Source of the DNA: an uncultured Oscillibacter sp.
GTDB lineage: Bacteria > Bacillota > Clostridia > Oscillospirales > Oscillospiraceae
Assembly (NCBI RefSeq): GCF_900544955.1
Contig: NZ_UQXD01000011.1
Coordinates: 1-55,721 of the forward strand
Direction of reading: 5' to 3'
Length of the DNA: 55,721 nucleotides
The translations under genes were made by a program, and so were the position numbers. Positions 33,784 through 42,654 of the stretch are shown one piece after another. Position 1 is the first letter of the stretch. Every line of letters starts with the position of its first letter. Below the pieces are notes generated by a model. The model had not been told where the DNA came from. It did no database searches and saw only the letters and a list, made by a program, of their open reading frames with translations.

Positions 33784-34922
33784 TCCGCGTCCCCTCCTTT
33801 CTCAGTCGCCGCCTGGGCGGCCCGGGCCCTTTTCTCCTCCCGCCGGTCCAGGCGGCTGTTGAGGGCGTACTTGAAGAACAGCACGAAGCCGCACAGGTAG
33901 ATGATGAGGGCGGAGATGAAGTCGGAGATCTGGGCGGAGTACATGGTCTTGTCCACATAGGCGCCGCCGTTGGTGATGTGCTGGATGAAGTAGGAGGAGA
34001 GGATGGCGCCCAGGGGGCTCAGCCCGCCCAGGAAGGCGGCGGCGATGCCGTTGAAGCCCATGGCGGGGACGGAGGACTGGGTGCACTGCCACTGCTCGAA
34101 CCCGGTGAGGTACAGCAGCGCCGCGCCCAGGGCCGCCAGGCCCCCGGCGATGGCCATGGTGAGAATCAGGTTCTTCTTCTCCTTCATGCCGCAGTACCGG
34201 GCGGCGAACTTGTTGCAGCCGGTGGCCTTCAGCTCATAGCCCAGCTTGGTCTTCTCCAGCAACACCCAGATCACCACCGCCGCGGCCACCGCCAGGGGGA
34301 GGGCCACGGTGGCATACTGGTTGTTCAACAGCTCCTCCAGCCCTATGGTGGGCAGGAGGGCGCCGGGGTTGGTGCTCACCAGGGTCAGCGTGTAGGGGCT
34401 GGCCGCCTCCTTCACCCGGCTGAGCAGGGTGTTCACCAGATACAGGCTGATCCAGTTCAGCATGATGCAGGAGATGACCTCGTTGACGTTGCAGTAGGCC
34501 TTCAGCATGCCGGAGACGGCGCCCAGCAGCGCACCGGCGGCCACCGCCGCCAGCAGGCACACGTACCAGGGCATGCCCCAGGCCAGGGCGCAGTAGAGGC
34601 TGGCGCCCGCGCCCACCACGTACTGCCCGGCGGCGCCGATGTTGAACAGGCCCACCTTGTAGGCGAAGAGCACCGACAAACTGCACAGCAGCAGCGGCGC
34701 GGTCTTCACCAGGGTGGCGCCCAGGTATTTCAATTGGGCGCTGGGCCGGGAATAGGTCAAAAAGTTCTCCACGATGGCCCGGATGGCCGCCCCCGCGCCG
34801 GCGGGGTTGATGGCCAGCAGGGCGATGTAGCCGATGAACAATCCCAGCAGAATGCACAGCACCGACGCCAGCAGGGACTGGACGGCGCCGTTGCGCAGCA
34901 GGGACGATGAATTCTTCTTCAT
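33780..34922 (-). CDS. ABC transporter permease, BMP/nucleoside type (first permease)
   Basis: Second membrane subunit of the same importer. The 380-residue product has about ten helices, including YKVGLFNIGAAGQYVVGA and NEVISCIMLNWISLYLVN, and the coupling sequence ELKATGCNKFAARYCGM. The short basic/acidic C-terminal tail (DRREEKRARAA) is cytoplasmic. It follows the ATPase gene by four bases and overlaps the next permease. Corresponds in order to NupB/YufP. Confidence 0.92.
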   Translation of the reverse strand: MKKNSSSLLRNGAVQSLLASVLCILLGLFIGYIALLAINPAGAGAAIRAIVENFLTYSRPSAQLKYLGATLVKTAPLLLCSLSVLFAYKVGLFNIGAAGQYVVGAGASLYCALAWGMPWYVCLLAAVAAGALLGAVSGMLKAYCNVNEVISCIMLNWISLYLVNTLLSRVKEAASPYTLTLVSTNPGALLPTIGLEELLNNQYATVALPLAVAAAVVIWVLLEKTKLGYELKATGCNKFAARYCGMKEKKNLILTMAIAGGLAALGAALLYLTGFEQWQCTQSSVPAMGFNGIAAAFLGGLSPLGAILSSYFIQHITNGGAYVDKTMYSAQISDFISALIIYLCGFVLFFKYALNSRLDRREEKRARAAQAATEKGGDAE

Positions 34923-34926
34923 TGCC

Positions 34927-36465
34927 TCAGACCTCCTCCCTCTTCGCGCCGGCCATGTACAGCCCCAGCTCCTCCACCGTGGTGGTCTTGGGGTCCAGCT
35001 GGCCCACCAGCTCGCCCTCGTAGATCACCAAAATGCGGTCGCTGAGGGCCATCACCTCGTCCAGCTCCAAACTCACCAGCAGCACGCCCTTGCCGGCGTC
35101 CCGCTGGGCCACGATCTGGCGGTGGATGTACTCAATGGCGCCCACGTCCAGGCCCCGGGTGGGCTGGACGGCGATCAGCAGCTCCGGGTCCTTGTCGATC
35201 TCCCGGGCCACGATGGCCTTTTGCTGGTTGCCGCCGGACATGCTGCGGGCCGGGGTGACGGGGCCCTGGCCGGAGCGGACGTCGTACTGCCCGATGAGGG
35301 CGGCGGCGTAGTCCCGAATGGCCTTGCGCTTCAAAAAGCCCGCCTTGGAGACAAATTGGGGCTCAAAGTACCGCTGGAGCACCATGTTGTCCTCCAGGGT
35401 GTAGTCCAGCACCAGGCCGTACTTGTGCCGGTCCTCGGGGATGTGGCTGATGCCCTGGGTGGACCGCTCCCGGATGGAGGCCCGGGTGATGTCCCGGCCC
35501 TCCAGGGTGATCTTCCCCTCCTTCAGCGGCTCCAGCCCCGTCAATCCGTAGACCAGCTCCGTCTGGCCGTTGCCGTCGATGCCGGCGATGCAGACGATCT
35601 CCCCCTCCCGGACGGAGAAGGAGACGTGCTTGACGGCGTTGTTGTTGTGGGACTTGGAGGCCACCGTCATGCCCTCCACCTCCAAAATCACCTTGCCGGG
35701 CTTGGCGGGCCCCTTGTGCACCACAAAGTCCACGTCCCGGCCCACCATCATCCGGGAGAGCTCCTCCCGGGAGGACTCGGCGATGTTCACCGTGCCGATG
35801 TAGCGGCCCTTGCGCAGGACGGTGCAGCGGTCCGCCACCTCCATGATCTCGTTGAGCTTGTGGGAGATGAAGAGGATGGACTTCCCCTCCGCCGCCAGGT
35901 TCCGCATGATCTGGATCAGCTCCTCGATCTCCTGGGGGGTCAGGACGGCGGTGGGCTCGTCGAAGATCAGGATCTCGTTCTCCCGGTACAGCATCTTCAA
36001 AATCTCGGTGCGCTGCTGCATGCCCACGGTGATGTCCTCCACCATGGCGTCCGGGTCCACGTGGAGGCCGTACTTCTCGCTGAGGGCCACCACCTTCTCC
36101 CGGGCCTCCTTCTTCTGGAGGAAGCCGTACCGGCAGGGCTCCACGCCCATGATGATGTTGTCCAGGACGGTGAAGCACTCCACCAGCTTGAAGTGCTGGT
36201 GGACCATGCCGATGCCCAGGGCGTTGGCGTCGTTGGGGTCCCGAATTTCCACCGCCCGGCCGTCCTTTTTGATGGTGCCCTCCTCCGGGCGGTACAGGCC
36301 GAACAGCACGCTCATCAGCGTGGATTTTCCGGCGCCGTTCTCGCCCAACAAGGCGTGAATCTCGCCTTTTTTCAATTGCAGCGTGATATCGTCGTTGGCC
36401 ACAATGCCCGGGAAGCGCTTGGTGATGTGCAGCATTTCGATGGCATAGGACTGCTCCAAGGTCAC
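34927..36465 (-). CDS. ABC transporter ATPase (tandem), BMP/nucleoside type
   Basis: Double ATPase that drives the two permeases. The 512-residue product contains two ABC cassettes: the first with Walker A GENGAGKST near residue 40 and a signature replaced by VGMQQR, followed by Walker B LIFDEPTAVLTP; the second with degenerate Walker A GIDGNGQTEL and MSGGNQQK signature. This asymmetry is normal for sugar- and nucleoside-type tandem ATPases (NupA/YufO, RbsA). RBS GAGGG precedes ATG. It is separated from the lipoprotein gene by 139 bases that include a terminator. Confidence 0.95.
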   Translation of the reverse strand: MTLEQSYAIEMLHITKRFPGIVANDDITLQLKKGEIHALLGENGAGKSTLMSVLFGLYRPEEGTIKKDGRAVEIRDPNDANALGIGMVHQHFKLVECFTVLDNIIMGVEPCRYGFLQKKEAREKVVALSEKYGLHVDPDAMVEDITVGMQQRTEILKMLYRENEILIFDEPTAVLTPQEIEELIQIMRNLAAEGKSILFISHKLNEIMEVADRCTVLRKGRYIGTVNIAESSREELSRMMVGRDVDFVVHKGPAKPGKVILEVEGMTVASKSHNNNAVKHVSFSVREGEIVCIAGIDGNGQTELVYGLTGLEPLKEGKITLEGRDITRASIRERSTQGISHIPEDRHKYGLVLDYTLEDNMVLQRYFEPQFVSKAGFLKRKAIRDYAAALIGQYDVRSGQGPVTPARSMSGGNQQKAIVAREIDKDPELLIAVQPTRGLDVGAIEYIHRQIVAQRDAGKGVLLVSLELDEVMALSDRILVIYEGELVGQLDPKTTTVEELGLYMAGAKREEV

Positions 36466-36557
36466 GACCTCCCTCTTCTGTCAATTTGCTTACAAGATGA
36501 TTTCATTTTACTATAAGCCGGCGCATATTTCAAAGACTAATTCCACTTTCGCGAAAA

Positions 36558-36587
36558 AAAGAGGACGGGAGATTTCCCGTCCTCTTT
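36558..36587 (-). terminator. Intra-operon terminator between BMP lipoprotein and ABC ATPase
   Basis: 13-bp perfect stem AAAGAGGACGGGA / TCCCGTCCTCTTT with a four-base loop; on the minus strand it runs into seven T residues. It should leave an excess of the binding-protein transcript over the transporter transcript. Confidence 0.9.
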
Positions 36588-36604
36588 GGCACGATGGTTT
36601 GGAT

Positions 36605-37822
36605 TTACTTGATGCTGCCGTGATCGTTGACGGTGATGGCGGCGGCGGGCATGGCGGAGGTGTCGTTGGACACGGTGACCGTGCCGTCATACATGGCCTT
36701 CACCAGGGCCTTGTAGTCGTCCTGGGTAAAGCCGTCGCCCCACTGGGTGGTCTCCATGGGCAGCTGGACGAAGTTGGCGGTGGGGTCGTCGCCGGACACC
36801 AGGCCCAGGTTGGCGATCTGGCCCGCCAGGGCGCTCCAGTTGTCCTGCTCGATGATCTGGGCCAGGGCGTCCTTGGTGGAGGAGGCCAGGCCCTTCATGG
36901 CGGAGGTGATGGTCATCCCCTCGCCGTAGGCGTCGATGATGGCGGCCTGGTCCACGTCCACGCCGATGACCTTGGCGCCGTCCACCTTGGCGGCCGCCTC
37001 GGCCGCGGAGGTGTAGATGCTGCCGCCGCAGGCGAACACGGCCTGGACGCCCAGGGTCTGATACCAGTTGTCCATATAGGCGGTGATGTCGGCGTCGCCG
37101 GAGAACTGGTTGCCGTAGACATACTCCACGGTGACGTCCGCGCCGGCGTCGGCCGCGGCGGCGTCAGCGCCCTGGACGAAGCCGTAGCCGTAGCGGACCA
37201 CAGCGGGGACGGCCATGCCGCCCAGGAAGCCCAGGTGGGTGTAGCCCAGCTTCACGGCGGCGTAGCCGGCCATATAGCCGCACAGCTCCTCCTGGTAGAT
37301 CATGGTGTAGACGTTGCTCAAATCCGCGTACTTGCTCAGATCCCAGTTGTCGGGGTTGTAGTCGTAGGACTCTCCGGCGGCGGCCACGCCGGCCTCCAGA
37401 TAGTCGCCCTTGGACACGTCCAGCACCACGAACTTCACGTCGGGATAGTCGGGCGCGGCCTCCACCACGGCGCCGCCGAAGGCGAAGCCGGGCATGACCA
37501 TGATGTTGTAACCCTCGTCCGCGGCCTTTTCGATCATGGCCACGCGCTCGGCGGTGGAGTCACCGGCGGGCTTGAAATAGTTGAAGGGGATGCCGTTGGC
37601 CTCACAGTACTCCTTGCAGGCCTCGTAGGTGGTCTGGTTGAAGGACTCGTCGGTGATATCGCCGTAGTCGGTGATCATGGCCACGCTGTAGGCGGAGGCC
37701 TCCGGCTCTGCGTCACCGCCGGGCGTGCCGTCTCCAGCAGGGGGGGTCTCCTTGTTGCCGCCGCAGGCCGCAAGGGACAGGGACATGGCCAATGCCAGCA
37801 TCAGCGCAAGAAACTTCTTCAT
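36605..37822 (-). CDS. BMP-family nucleoside-binding lipoprotein
   Basis: Surface lipoprotein that delivers substrate to the ABC importer. The 405-residue product has a lipoprotein signal (lipobox LAAC, Cys20), a Gly/Glu/Pro linker and a BMP/PnrA-like periplasmic-binding fold: ITDYGDITDESFNQTTYEA near the N-terminus, and GGMAVPAVVRYGYGFVQGA. BMP proteins bind purine nucleosides; adjacency of deoD and deoC supports that here. A strong promoter is upstream and a partial terminator downstream, so it is likely expressed at a high level. Confidence 0.94.
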   Translation of the reverse strand: MKKFLALMLALAMSLSLAACGGNKETPPAGDGTPGGDAEPEASAYSVAMITDYGDITDESFNQTTYEACKEYCEANGIPFNYFKPAGDSTAERVAMIEKAADEGYNIMVMPGFAFGGAVVEAAPDYPDVKFVVLDVSKGDYLEAGVAAAGESYDYNPDNWDLSKYADLSNVYTMIYQEELCGYMAGYAAVKLGYTHLGFLGGMAVPAVVRYGYGFVQGADAAAADAGADVTVEYVYGNQFSGDADITAYMDNWYQTLGVQAVFACGGSIYTSAAEAAAKVDGAKVIGVDVDQAAIIDAYGEGMTITSAMKGLASSTKDALAQIIEQDNWSALAGQIANLGLVSGDDPTANFVQLPMETTQWGDGFTQDDYKALVKAMYDGTVTVSNDTSAMPAAAITVNDHGSIK

Positions 37823-37891
37823 TGGATTTACCTTCCTTCCAAATTTTTAACCCCCGGCGAACCAGAGGTCCAACCCTTGCAGGTTGGGTCC

Positions 37892-37920
37892 ATTATACCA
37901 ACTCTCCCCCCCAATTTCAA
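37892..37920 (-). promoter_or_regulatory. Sigma-A type promoter of the BMP operon
   Basis: Minus-strand -35 TTGAAA (37915-37920), 17-base spacer, -10 TATAAT (37892-37897). The leader is only about 60 bases, with an imperfect CCAACC/GGTTGG inverted repeat near 37873-37887. Confidence 0.85.
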
Positions 37921-37969
37921 CCGAATCGGCCGATTGTTTTCGGTTCGTTAAAATTTTGGTAAAAAAGGA

Positions 37970-37998
37970 AAAAGACCGTCGCCTCCGGACGGTCTTTT
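37970..37998 (-). terminator. Rho-independent terminator after deoD
   Basis: 11-bp stem AAAAGACCGTC / GACGGTCTTTT with GCCTCCG loop, followed on the minus strand by a T-rich tail. Confidence 0.9.
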
Positions 37999-38005
37999 CC
38001 CCCCT

Positions 38006-38728
38006 TCACAGGGGCTTGTTCTCCATCTCCACCGCCGTCCCCAGGGCGATTTCCATCATCTGGGTGAAGGAGGTCTGGCGCTCCGCCGGGGACAGCTCCT
38101 CCCCGGTCACCAGGCTGTCGGAGATGGTGCAGATGCTCAGCGCCCGCTTCCCCGCCTCGGCGGCGTTGCAGTACAGGGCCGCCGTCTCCATCTCCACGGC
38201 CAGCACCCCCATGTTCCCCCAGTCCAGGGTGGTCCCGGCGTGGTTGTAGAACACGTCGGAGGAGAGGAGGTTGCCCACCGGGGGCTCCACCCCCATCCGC
38301 CGGGCCACCGCCACGGCGGTCTCCAGCAGGGTGAAGTCCGCGATGGGGGCGAAGGTGCCGGGCAGGCCGAACTGGTGGGCGTAGCGGGAGTCCGTGCAGG
38401 CCCCCTGGGCCATCACCACGTCCCGCAGGCGCAGCTTGGGGGAGATGCCCCCGGCGCTGCCCACCCGGAGGATGTTGTCCACGCCGTAGACGTGGAACAG
38501 CTCGTGGGAGTAGATGCCGATGGAGGGCATCCCCATGCCGGAGGCCATCACGGAGACGGGCGTCCCCCGATAGGTGCCGGTCCAGCCCTGGATGCCCCGG
38601 ACGTTGTTCACCAGCGCGGCGCCGGAGAGGAAGGTCTCCGCGATGAATTTGGCCCGCAGCGGGTCCCCGGGCATCAGCACAGTTTTGGCAAAGGCCCCCT
38701 GGGCCGCCTCATTGTGGGGCGTTCCCAT
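38006..38728 (-). CDS. deoD: Purine nucleoside phosphorylase, DeoD type
   Basis: Cleaves purine (deoxy)nucleosides with phosphate, giving base and (deoxy)ribose-1-phosphate. The 240-residue hexameric-type PNP has TVLMPGDPLRAKFIAETFL, GMGMPSIGIYSHEL, the phosphate-site GSAGGIS and the substrate-site VEMETAALY, with SDSLVTGE holding the catalytic Asp. Length matches DeoD (about 235). It begins three bases after deoC ends, and ends before a terminator that separates it from the BMP promoter. Confidence 0.95.
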   Translation of the reverse strand: MGTPHNEAAQGAFAKTVLMPGDPLRAKFIAETFLSGAALVNNVRGIQGWTGTYRGTPVSVMASGMGMPSIGIYSHELFHVYGVDNILRVGSAGGISPKLRLRDVVMAQGACTDSRYAHQFGLPGTFAPIADFTLLETAVAVARRMGVEPPVGNLLSSDVFYNHAGTTLDWGNMGVLAVEMETAALYCNAAEAGKRALSICTISDSLVTGEELSPAERQTSFTQMMEIALGTAVEMENKPL

Positions 38729-38731
38729 CTC

Positions 38732-39388
38732 TCAGCCCTCCATGGCCTTCACGGCCTTGACCACCCGGCTGGTGCCCAGACGGGAGGCCCCCAGGGCGAT
38801 GAAGTCCTCCGCGTCCTGTAAGCTGGAGATGCCGCCCGCAGCCTTGATCTTCACCTCCGGCCCCACGTGCTCGGCAAAAAGGGCCACGTCCTCCCGGGTG
38901 GCGCCGCCCCCGCCGAAGCCGGTGGAGGTCTTGATATACGCCGCGCCGGAGGCGGTGACCAGCTCGCAGAGCTTGATCTTCTCCTCCTCGGTGAGGAAGC
39001 AGGTCTCGATGATGACCTTCAGCAGCCGGCCCTTGCAGGCGTCCTTCACCGCCCGCATCTCCGCCAGGAGGTCGTCCCACCGCCGGTCCTTCACCCAGCC
39101 CAGGTTGATGACCATGTCCACCTCCGCCGCGCCGTTGTCCACGGCGTCCGCGGCCATGAAGCACTTGGCGGCGGTGGTGTCGTACCCGTTGGGGAAGCCC
39201 ACCACGGTGCAGATGGGCAGCCTGCCCGCCGTGTAGTCCGCGGCCTGGCGGACATAGGACGCGGGGATGCACACGCTGGCGCAGCCGTAGCGCATCCCGT
39301 CGTCGCAGAGGGCCCGGATCTCCTCCCAGGTGGCCGTCTGGCTGAGGAGGGTGTGGTCGCACTTGCTCAGAATGTCTTTCAGTTCCAT
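38732..39388 (-). CDS. deoC: Deoxyribose-phosphate aldolase
   Basis: Splits 2-deoxyribose-5-phosphate to acetaldehyde and glyceraldehyde-3-phosphate. The 218-residue TIM-barrel product has DHTLL near the N-terminus, CTVVGFPNGYDTTAAK, the Schiff-base Lys in VKIKAAGGI and the proton-relay Lys in YIKTSTGFGGGGAT. The ATG at 39388 follows GGAGATT, which lies in the 14-base gap after the MBL-fold gene. Phosphopentomutase (deoB), needed between DeoD and DeoC, is not in the window. Confidence 0.95.
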   Translation of the reverse strand: MELKDILSKCDHTLLSQTATWEEIRALCDDGMRYGCASVCIPASYVRQAADYTAGRLPICTVVGFPNGYDTTAAKCFMAADAVDNGAAEVDMVINLGWVKDRRWDDLLAEMRAVKDACKGRLLKVIIETCFLTEEEKIKLCELVTASGAAYIKTSTGFGGGGATREDVALFAEHVGPEVKIKAAGGISSLQDAEDFIALGASRLGTSRVVKAVKAMEG

Positions 39389-39402
39389 TTCAGCAATCTC
39401 CT

Positions 39403-40407
39403 TTACTGTACTTGGATGCCGCCGCCTCCGGCGGGGCCGTAGAAAAACCGTCCGTCCCGCTCCCGGCGCTCCACCCGGCCACGGGCCGTCAGGTAGTCCA
39501 GGTGGGACAATGCCTCCCCCACGGCGAAGAACTTCTGGGTCAGGGGGAAGTCCGCCCAGTCCCGGCAGCGGATGCTCCAGGCCATGCGGCCCGCGATCTC
39601 GTAGGCCGTCAGCCACGGCTCCGCCGCCACCACCGCCATGGCGTCCTCGATGCGGCGGGCGTGGTGGGCCGCCAGCTCCTCCGTCCGGGCCCGCAGGTCC
39701 CCGGTCTCCTGCCGGTGGGCGGGCAGCAGCAGCTCCACCGGCAGCGCCCCCACCCGCTTCAGGCTCTCCAGATAGTCCCCCAGGGAGTCCGCCACGCCGT
39801 TCCAGCGGCAGATGTTGGGGGTGATGTGGAACAGCACGTGGTCCCCGGAGAAGAGCCACCGGGCCTCCGGGTCGTAGAGGCACAGGTGCCCCGGGGTGTG
39901 CCCCGGCGTCAGCAGGCACCGCAGGGTGTGGCCGCCGTAGGACAGCGTGTCCCCATCCTCCAGAAAGACATAGTCCCCGTAGGCCACCGGCCCCGCGTTT
40001 TTGGCGGGGTTGCTGTCCCACAAGCCCGCCAGCTCCTCCTGGGAAAAGCCCTCCGCCGCGTAGCCGGCGTAGGTCTTCTGCCAGGCCTCCGGGCTCTGGG
40101 TGGCCAGCATCCGCGTCCCGTCGGCCCGGCCGATGAACACCCGCCCCCCCGGCCGGACCAGCTCCGGGGCAAGGCCCGTGTGGTCGCTGTGCAGGTGCGT
40201 GAGAAAGATGTCCAGCCGGGAGCGGTCCACGCCGGTCTCCGCCAGCTCCCGCTCCATGGCCTCCCGGCAGGGGGCCTGGCGAAAGCCCGTGTCCACCAGC
40301 AGGCTCCGCTCCCCCAGCAGCAGATAACTGTTCAAATTTTTCAGCGGGTTCCCCACCAGGGGAATGTCCAGCCGCCACAGGTCTTTGGCAATCCGCTCCG
40401 CCAACAC
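39403..40407 (-). CDS. MBL-fold metallohydrolase in the nucleoside locus
   Basis: Metallo-beta-lactamase-fold hydrolase of about 334 residues. The dinuclear metal site is HLHSDHTG, with further ligands in TPGHTPGH and FSGDHVLF; the C-terminal 90 residues are a helical winged-helix-like region (TQKFFAVGEALSHLDYLTARG) as in glyoxalase-like MBL/LACTB2 relatives. Best start is GTG at 40407 after GAGGAGGT, though an ATG at 40434 is possible. It is 14 bases upstream of deoC, so likely co-transcribed; whether it detoxifies an aldehyde adduct or acts on an ester/nucleotide is unknown. Confidence 0.85.
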   Translation of the reverse strand: MLAERIAKDLWRLDIPLVGNPLKNLNSYLLLGERSLLVDTGFRQAPCREAMERELAETGVDRSRLDIFLTHLHSDHTGLAPELVRPGGRVFIGRADGTRMLATQSPEAWQKTYAGYAAEGFSQEELAGLWDSNPAKNAGPVAYGDYVFLEDGDTLSYGGHTLRCLLTPGHTPGHLCLYDPEARWLFSGDHVLFHITPNICRWNGVADSLGDYLESLKRVGALPVELLLPAHRQETGDLRARTEELAAHHARRIEDAMAVVAAEPWLTAYEIAGRMAWSIRCRDWADFPLTQKFFAVGEALSHLDYLTARGRVERRERDGRFFYGPAGGGGIQVQ

Positions 40408-40498
40408 GCCCACCTCCTCGCTTGATGACCGCATTGTATCAGATTTCCCCGGTCCTGTCCAGTCAGGACCCCTTCCAGAAAATCCATGACGGCAGTGC

Positions 40499-40527
40499 TT
40501 GTCAGACGGCGGCGGCGGTGTTAGAAT
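40499..40527 (+). promoter_or_regulatory. Sigma-A type promoter of the SLH protease
   Basis: -35 TTGTCA (40499-40504), 17-base spacer, -10 TAGAAT (40522-40527). Confidence 0.75.
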
Positions 40528-40558
40528 AGACACACTTTAACATTGGAGGCACCTACCC

Positions 40559-41836
40559 ATGAAAACAAAACTCTTTGCGCTTCTCTGCGCCCTGGTCCTG
40601 CTGGTGGGCGCAGTTCCCGCAGCCGCCGGCCTGGAGGGCGAGGCCGCCCGGGCGGCGGACACCCTCTCCACCCTGAATCTGCTGGACGACATCCCCGGCC
40701 GGGATCTGGAGTCCCCCGCCACCCGGGCCCAGGCCGCCGTGCTGCTGGTGCGGCTGGCGGCGGCGGAGCAGGCCGCGGCAAGCGATCTGTGGATCTCCGG
40801 CTTCCGGGACGTCCCCGCCTGGGCGGAGACCGCCGTCACCTACGCCGCCCACCAGAAGTGGGTCTCCGGCGTTACCGTCACCTCCTTCCGCCCCGACGAT
40901 CCCATCAGCGCCGACGGGTGGAGCACCTTCCTGCTGCGGATGCTGGGGTACAGCGACAAGGCCGGGGATTTCACCGTCGGCGGCGCCGCCCTCTTCGCCC
41001 GGCACATCGGCCTCACCGCCCGGACCTACGACGGCGCCCTGACCCAGGCGGACCTGTTTGCGATGGCGGCGGACGCCCTGTCCTTCCCCTACAAGGACGG
41101 CAGCTCCACCGTCATCGAAAAGCTGGTGGCCCAGGGGGTGTGCACCCGCTCTGCGGCCAACGCCCTGGGGCTTTTGACCGAGACCCTCACCGCCCGGCAG
41201 ATCGCGGACCGGCACATGGCCGCCGTCTTCTGCCTGTCCTCCTTTGAGACGGACCGGGAGGTGCTGGAAAACACCCCGGCCAGCAACGCCAGCGGCTTCT
41301 TCATCTCCGCCGACGGCATCGCCGTCACCAACTACCACGCCATCGACAATAAAATCCACGCCGTCATCACCCTGGCCACCGGGGAGAGCTACCCCGTGGA
41401 ATCCGTGCTGTGGTACGACCCCGACATGGACCTGGCGGTGCTGCGGATCGGCAAAAAGTCCACCGCCGGCATCAACACCTCCGCCTTCGCCTATCTGGAT
41501 GTGGCGGGCACCGCCGACGTCTTCGCCGGCGACACGGTGTACACCCTGGGCAACCCTCTGGGCCTGGGCCTGGCGGTGAGCTCCGGCATCGTCAGCGCCA
41601 CGGACCGGGTGGTGGAGCGGTACGCCCAGCCCTGCATTATGAACACCGCCGACACCTCCCAGGGCAGCAGCGGCGGCGCGCTGCTGAACGCCTACGGCAA
41701 GGTCATCGCCGTCACCACCGGCGCCTTCGTCTACGGCAACAACATGTACCTGGCGGTGCCGGTGGACCCGGTGATGTCCCTGGACCTCACCGGCCCGGGC
41801 ACCACCCTGGCCGCCATCGTGGGCGCCAAAAGCTGA
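40559..41836 (+). CDS. Secreted trypsin-like serine protease with N-terminal SLH-like domains
   Basis: Predicted surface protease of 425 residues. After a signal peptide (cleavage near AAAG, residue 23) it has S-layer-homology-like units (SGFRDVPAWAETAVTYAAHQKWVSGV and a following TSFRPDDPISADGW, broken here), then a chymotrypsin-fold domain with the HtrA-type triad His260 (NYHAI), Asp291 (DMDLAVL) and Ser371 (GSSGGAL). There is no PDZ domain, unlike DegP/HtrA. RBS TTGGAGG precedes ATG. Together with the M3 peptidase it suggests an SLH-anchored proteolytic surface. Confidence 0.9.
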   Translation: MKTKLFALLCALVLLVGAVPAAAGLEGEAARAADTLSTLNLLDDIPGRDLESPATRAQAAVLLVRLAAAEQAAASDLWISGFRDVPAWAETAVTYAAHQKWVSGVTVTSFRPDDPISADGWSTFLLRMLGYSDKAGDFTVGGAALFARHIGLTARTYDGALTQADLFAMAADALSFPYKDGSSTVIEKLVAQGVCTRSAANALGLLTETLTARQIADRHMAAVFCLSSFETDREVLENTPASNASGFFISADGIAVTNYHAIDNKIHAVITLATGESYPVESVLWYDPDMDLAVLRIGKKSTAGINTSAFAYLDVAGTADVFAGDTVYTLGNPLGLGLAVSSGIVSATDRVVERYAQPCIMNTADTSQGSSGGALLNAYGKVIAVTTGAFVYGNNMYLAVPVDPVMSLDLTGPGTTLAAIVGAKS

Positions 41837-41859
41837 CTCCTCCCCCGGGAAACAGAAAT

Positions 41860-41891
41860 CCCCCGGCCGCCTCTTTTTAGGCGGCCGGGGG
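41860..41891. terminator. Bidirectional terminator
   Basis: 13-bp perfect stem CCCCCGGCCGCCT / AGGCGGCCGGGGG with a CTTTTT loop, followed by GTTCTATTTT, between the protease and the convergent HAD gene. Confidence 0.85.
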
Positions 41892-41915
41892 GTTCTATTT
41901 TAAGACTTTCTCCGC

Positions 41916-42572
41916 TCAGTGGGCCAGGATAAACGCCTCCAGCGCCTCCGGCGTCTGCACCACCGCCACGGCGCCGGCGTCCGCCAGCTCCCCGGGGGCG
42001 GCGTAGCCGAAGAACTCCACCCCCACGCAGCCGATGCCGCAGGCGGCGGCCCCCAGCACGTCGAACTTCCGGTCCCCCACCATCAAAACGGCGTCCCTGT
42101 CCGCCTCGGTGAGGCCCAGGCGGCGCATGGTCTCCCGGATCACGTCCGACTTGTCCCAGTCCCCCACCGGCGGGCTGCCGGTGATGACCTCCAGCGACGG
42201 GGTGAAGCCGAACTGCCCACAGATGGGGACGCACATCTCCTCCGGCTTGGAGGAGGCCAGCGCCAGCACGTAACCCTGGTCCTTCAGCCGGGCGCACAGC
42301 TCCGGCATCCCCGGGGCGGCGGCGTTTTCAAACCGGCCCTTTGCGGCGTAGCGCTCCCGGAAGTACCCGATGGCCCGGCGGGCCTGCTCCCGGTCAAAGC
42401 CGCAGAAGCGCTGGAAGGAGTCCTGGAGGGGCGGGCCGATGAACGAAACCAGCGTCTCCTCCGGCGGCACCGGCGCCCCCAGCTTCTCAAAGGCGTAGCG
42501 CAGGCAGTTGAAGATCCCCTCTTTGGAATCCGTCAGCGTGCCGTCCAAATCAAAAAATATGTAGCGATACAT
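41916..42572 (-). CDS. HAD-superfamily phosphatase, phosphoglycolate phosphatase-like
   Basis: A 218-residue subfamily IA HAD hydrolase: motif I FFDLDGT (nucleophile Asp8, acid Asp10), motif II LASSK near residue 107, and motif III/IV VGDRKFD near residue 165, with an alpha-helical cap between I and II. It resembles Gph/PpaX-type phosphatases (SFIGPPLQDSF). Substrate unknown. RBS GAGAGGAGAG precedes ATG. It has no obvious operon partner; the next gene upstream is broken. Confidence 0.9.
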   Translation of the reverse strand: MYRYIFFDLDGTLTDSKEGIFNCLRYAFEKLGAPVPPEETLVSFIGPPLQDSFQRFCGFDREQARRAIGYFRERYAAKGRFENAAAPGMPELCARLKDQGYVLALASSKPEEMCVPICGQFGFTPSLEVITGSPPVGDWDKSDVIRETMRRLGLTEADRDAVLMVGDRKFDVLGAAACGIGCVGVEFFGYAAPGELADAGAVAVVQTPEALEAFILAH

Positions 42573-42654
42573 GACATCTCTCCTCTTTCACGGGGAGCAT
42601 TCTATCATCATTTTCCCGCCCGCGCAAGGGGGGTGGCGACGATTTTTCCGCCTC

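Noticed and set aside
37823..37891. Purine riboswitch in the leader of the BMP operon
   Set aside because: The leader from the predicted start is only about 60 bases, too short for the three-way junction, and the conserved purine core is not seen.
41916..42572. Assignment as gph (phosphoglycolate phosphatase) or ppaX
   Set aside because: HAD motifs are clear but cap-domain sequence is not enough to choose a substrate, so only the superfamily is named.
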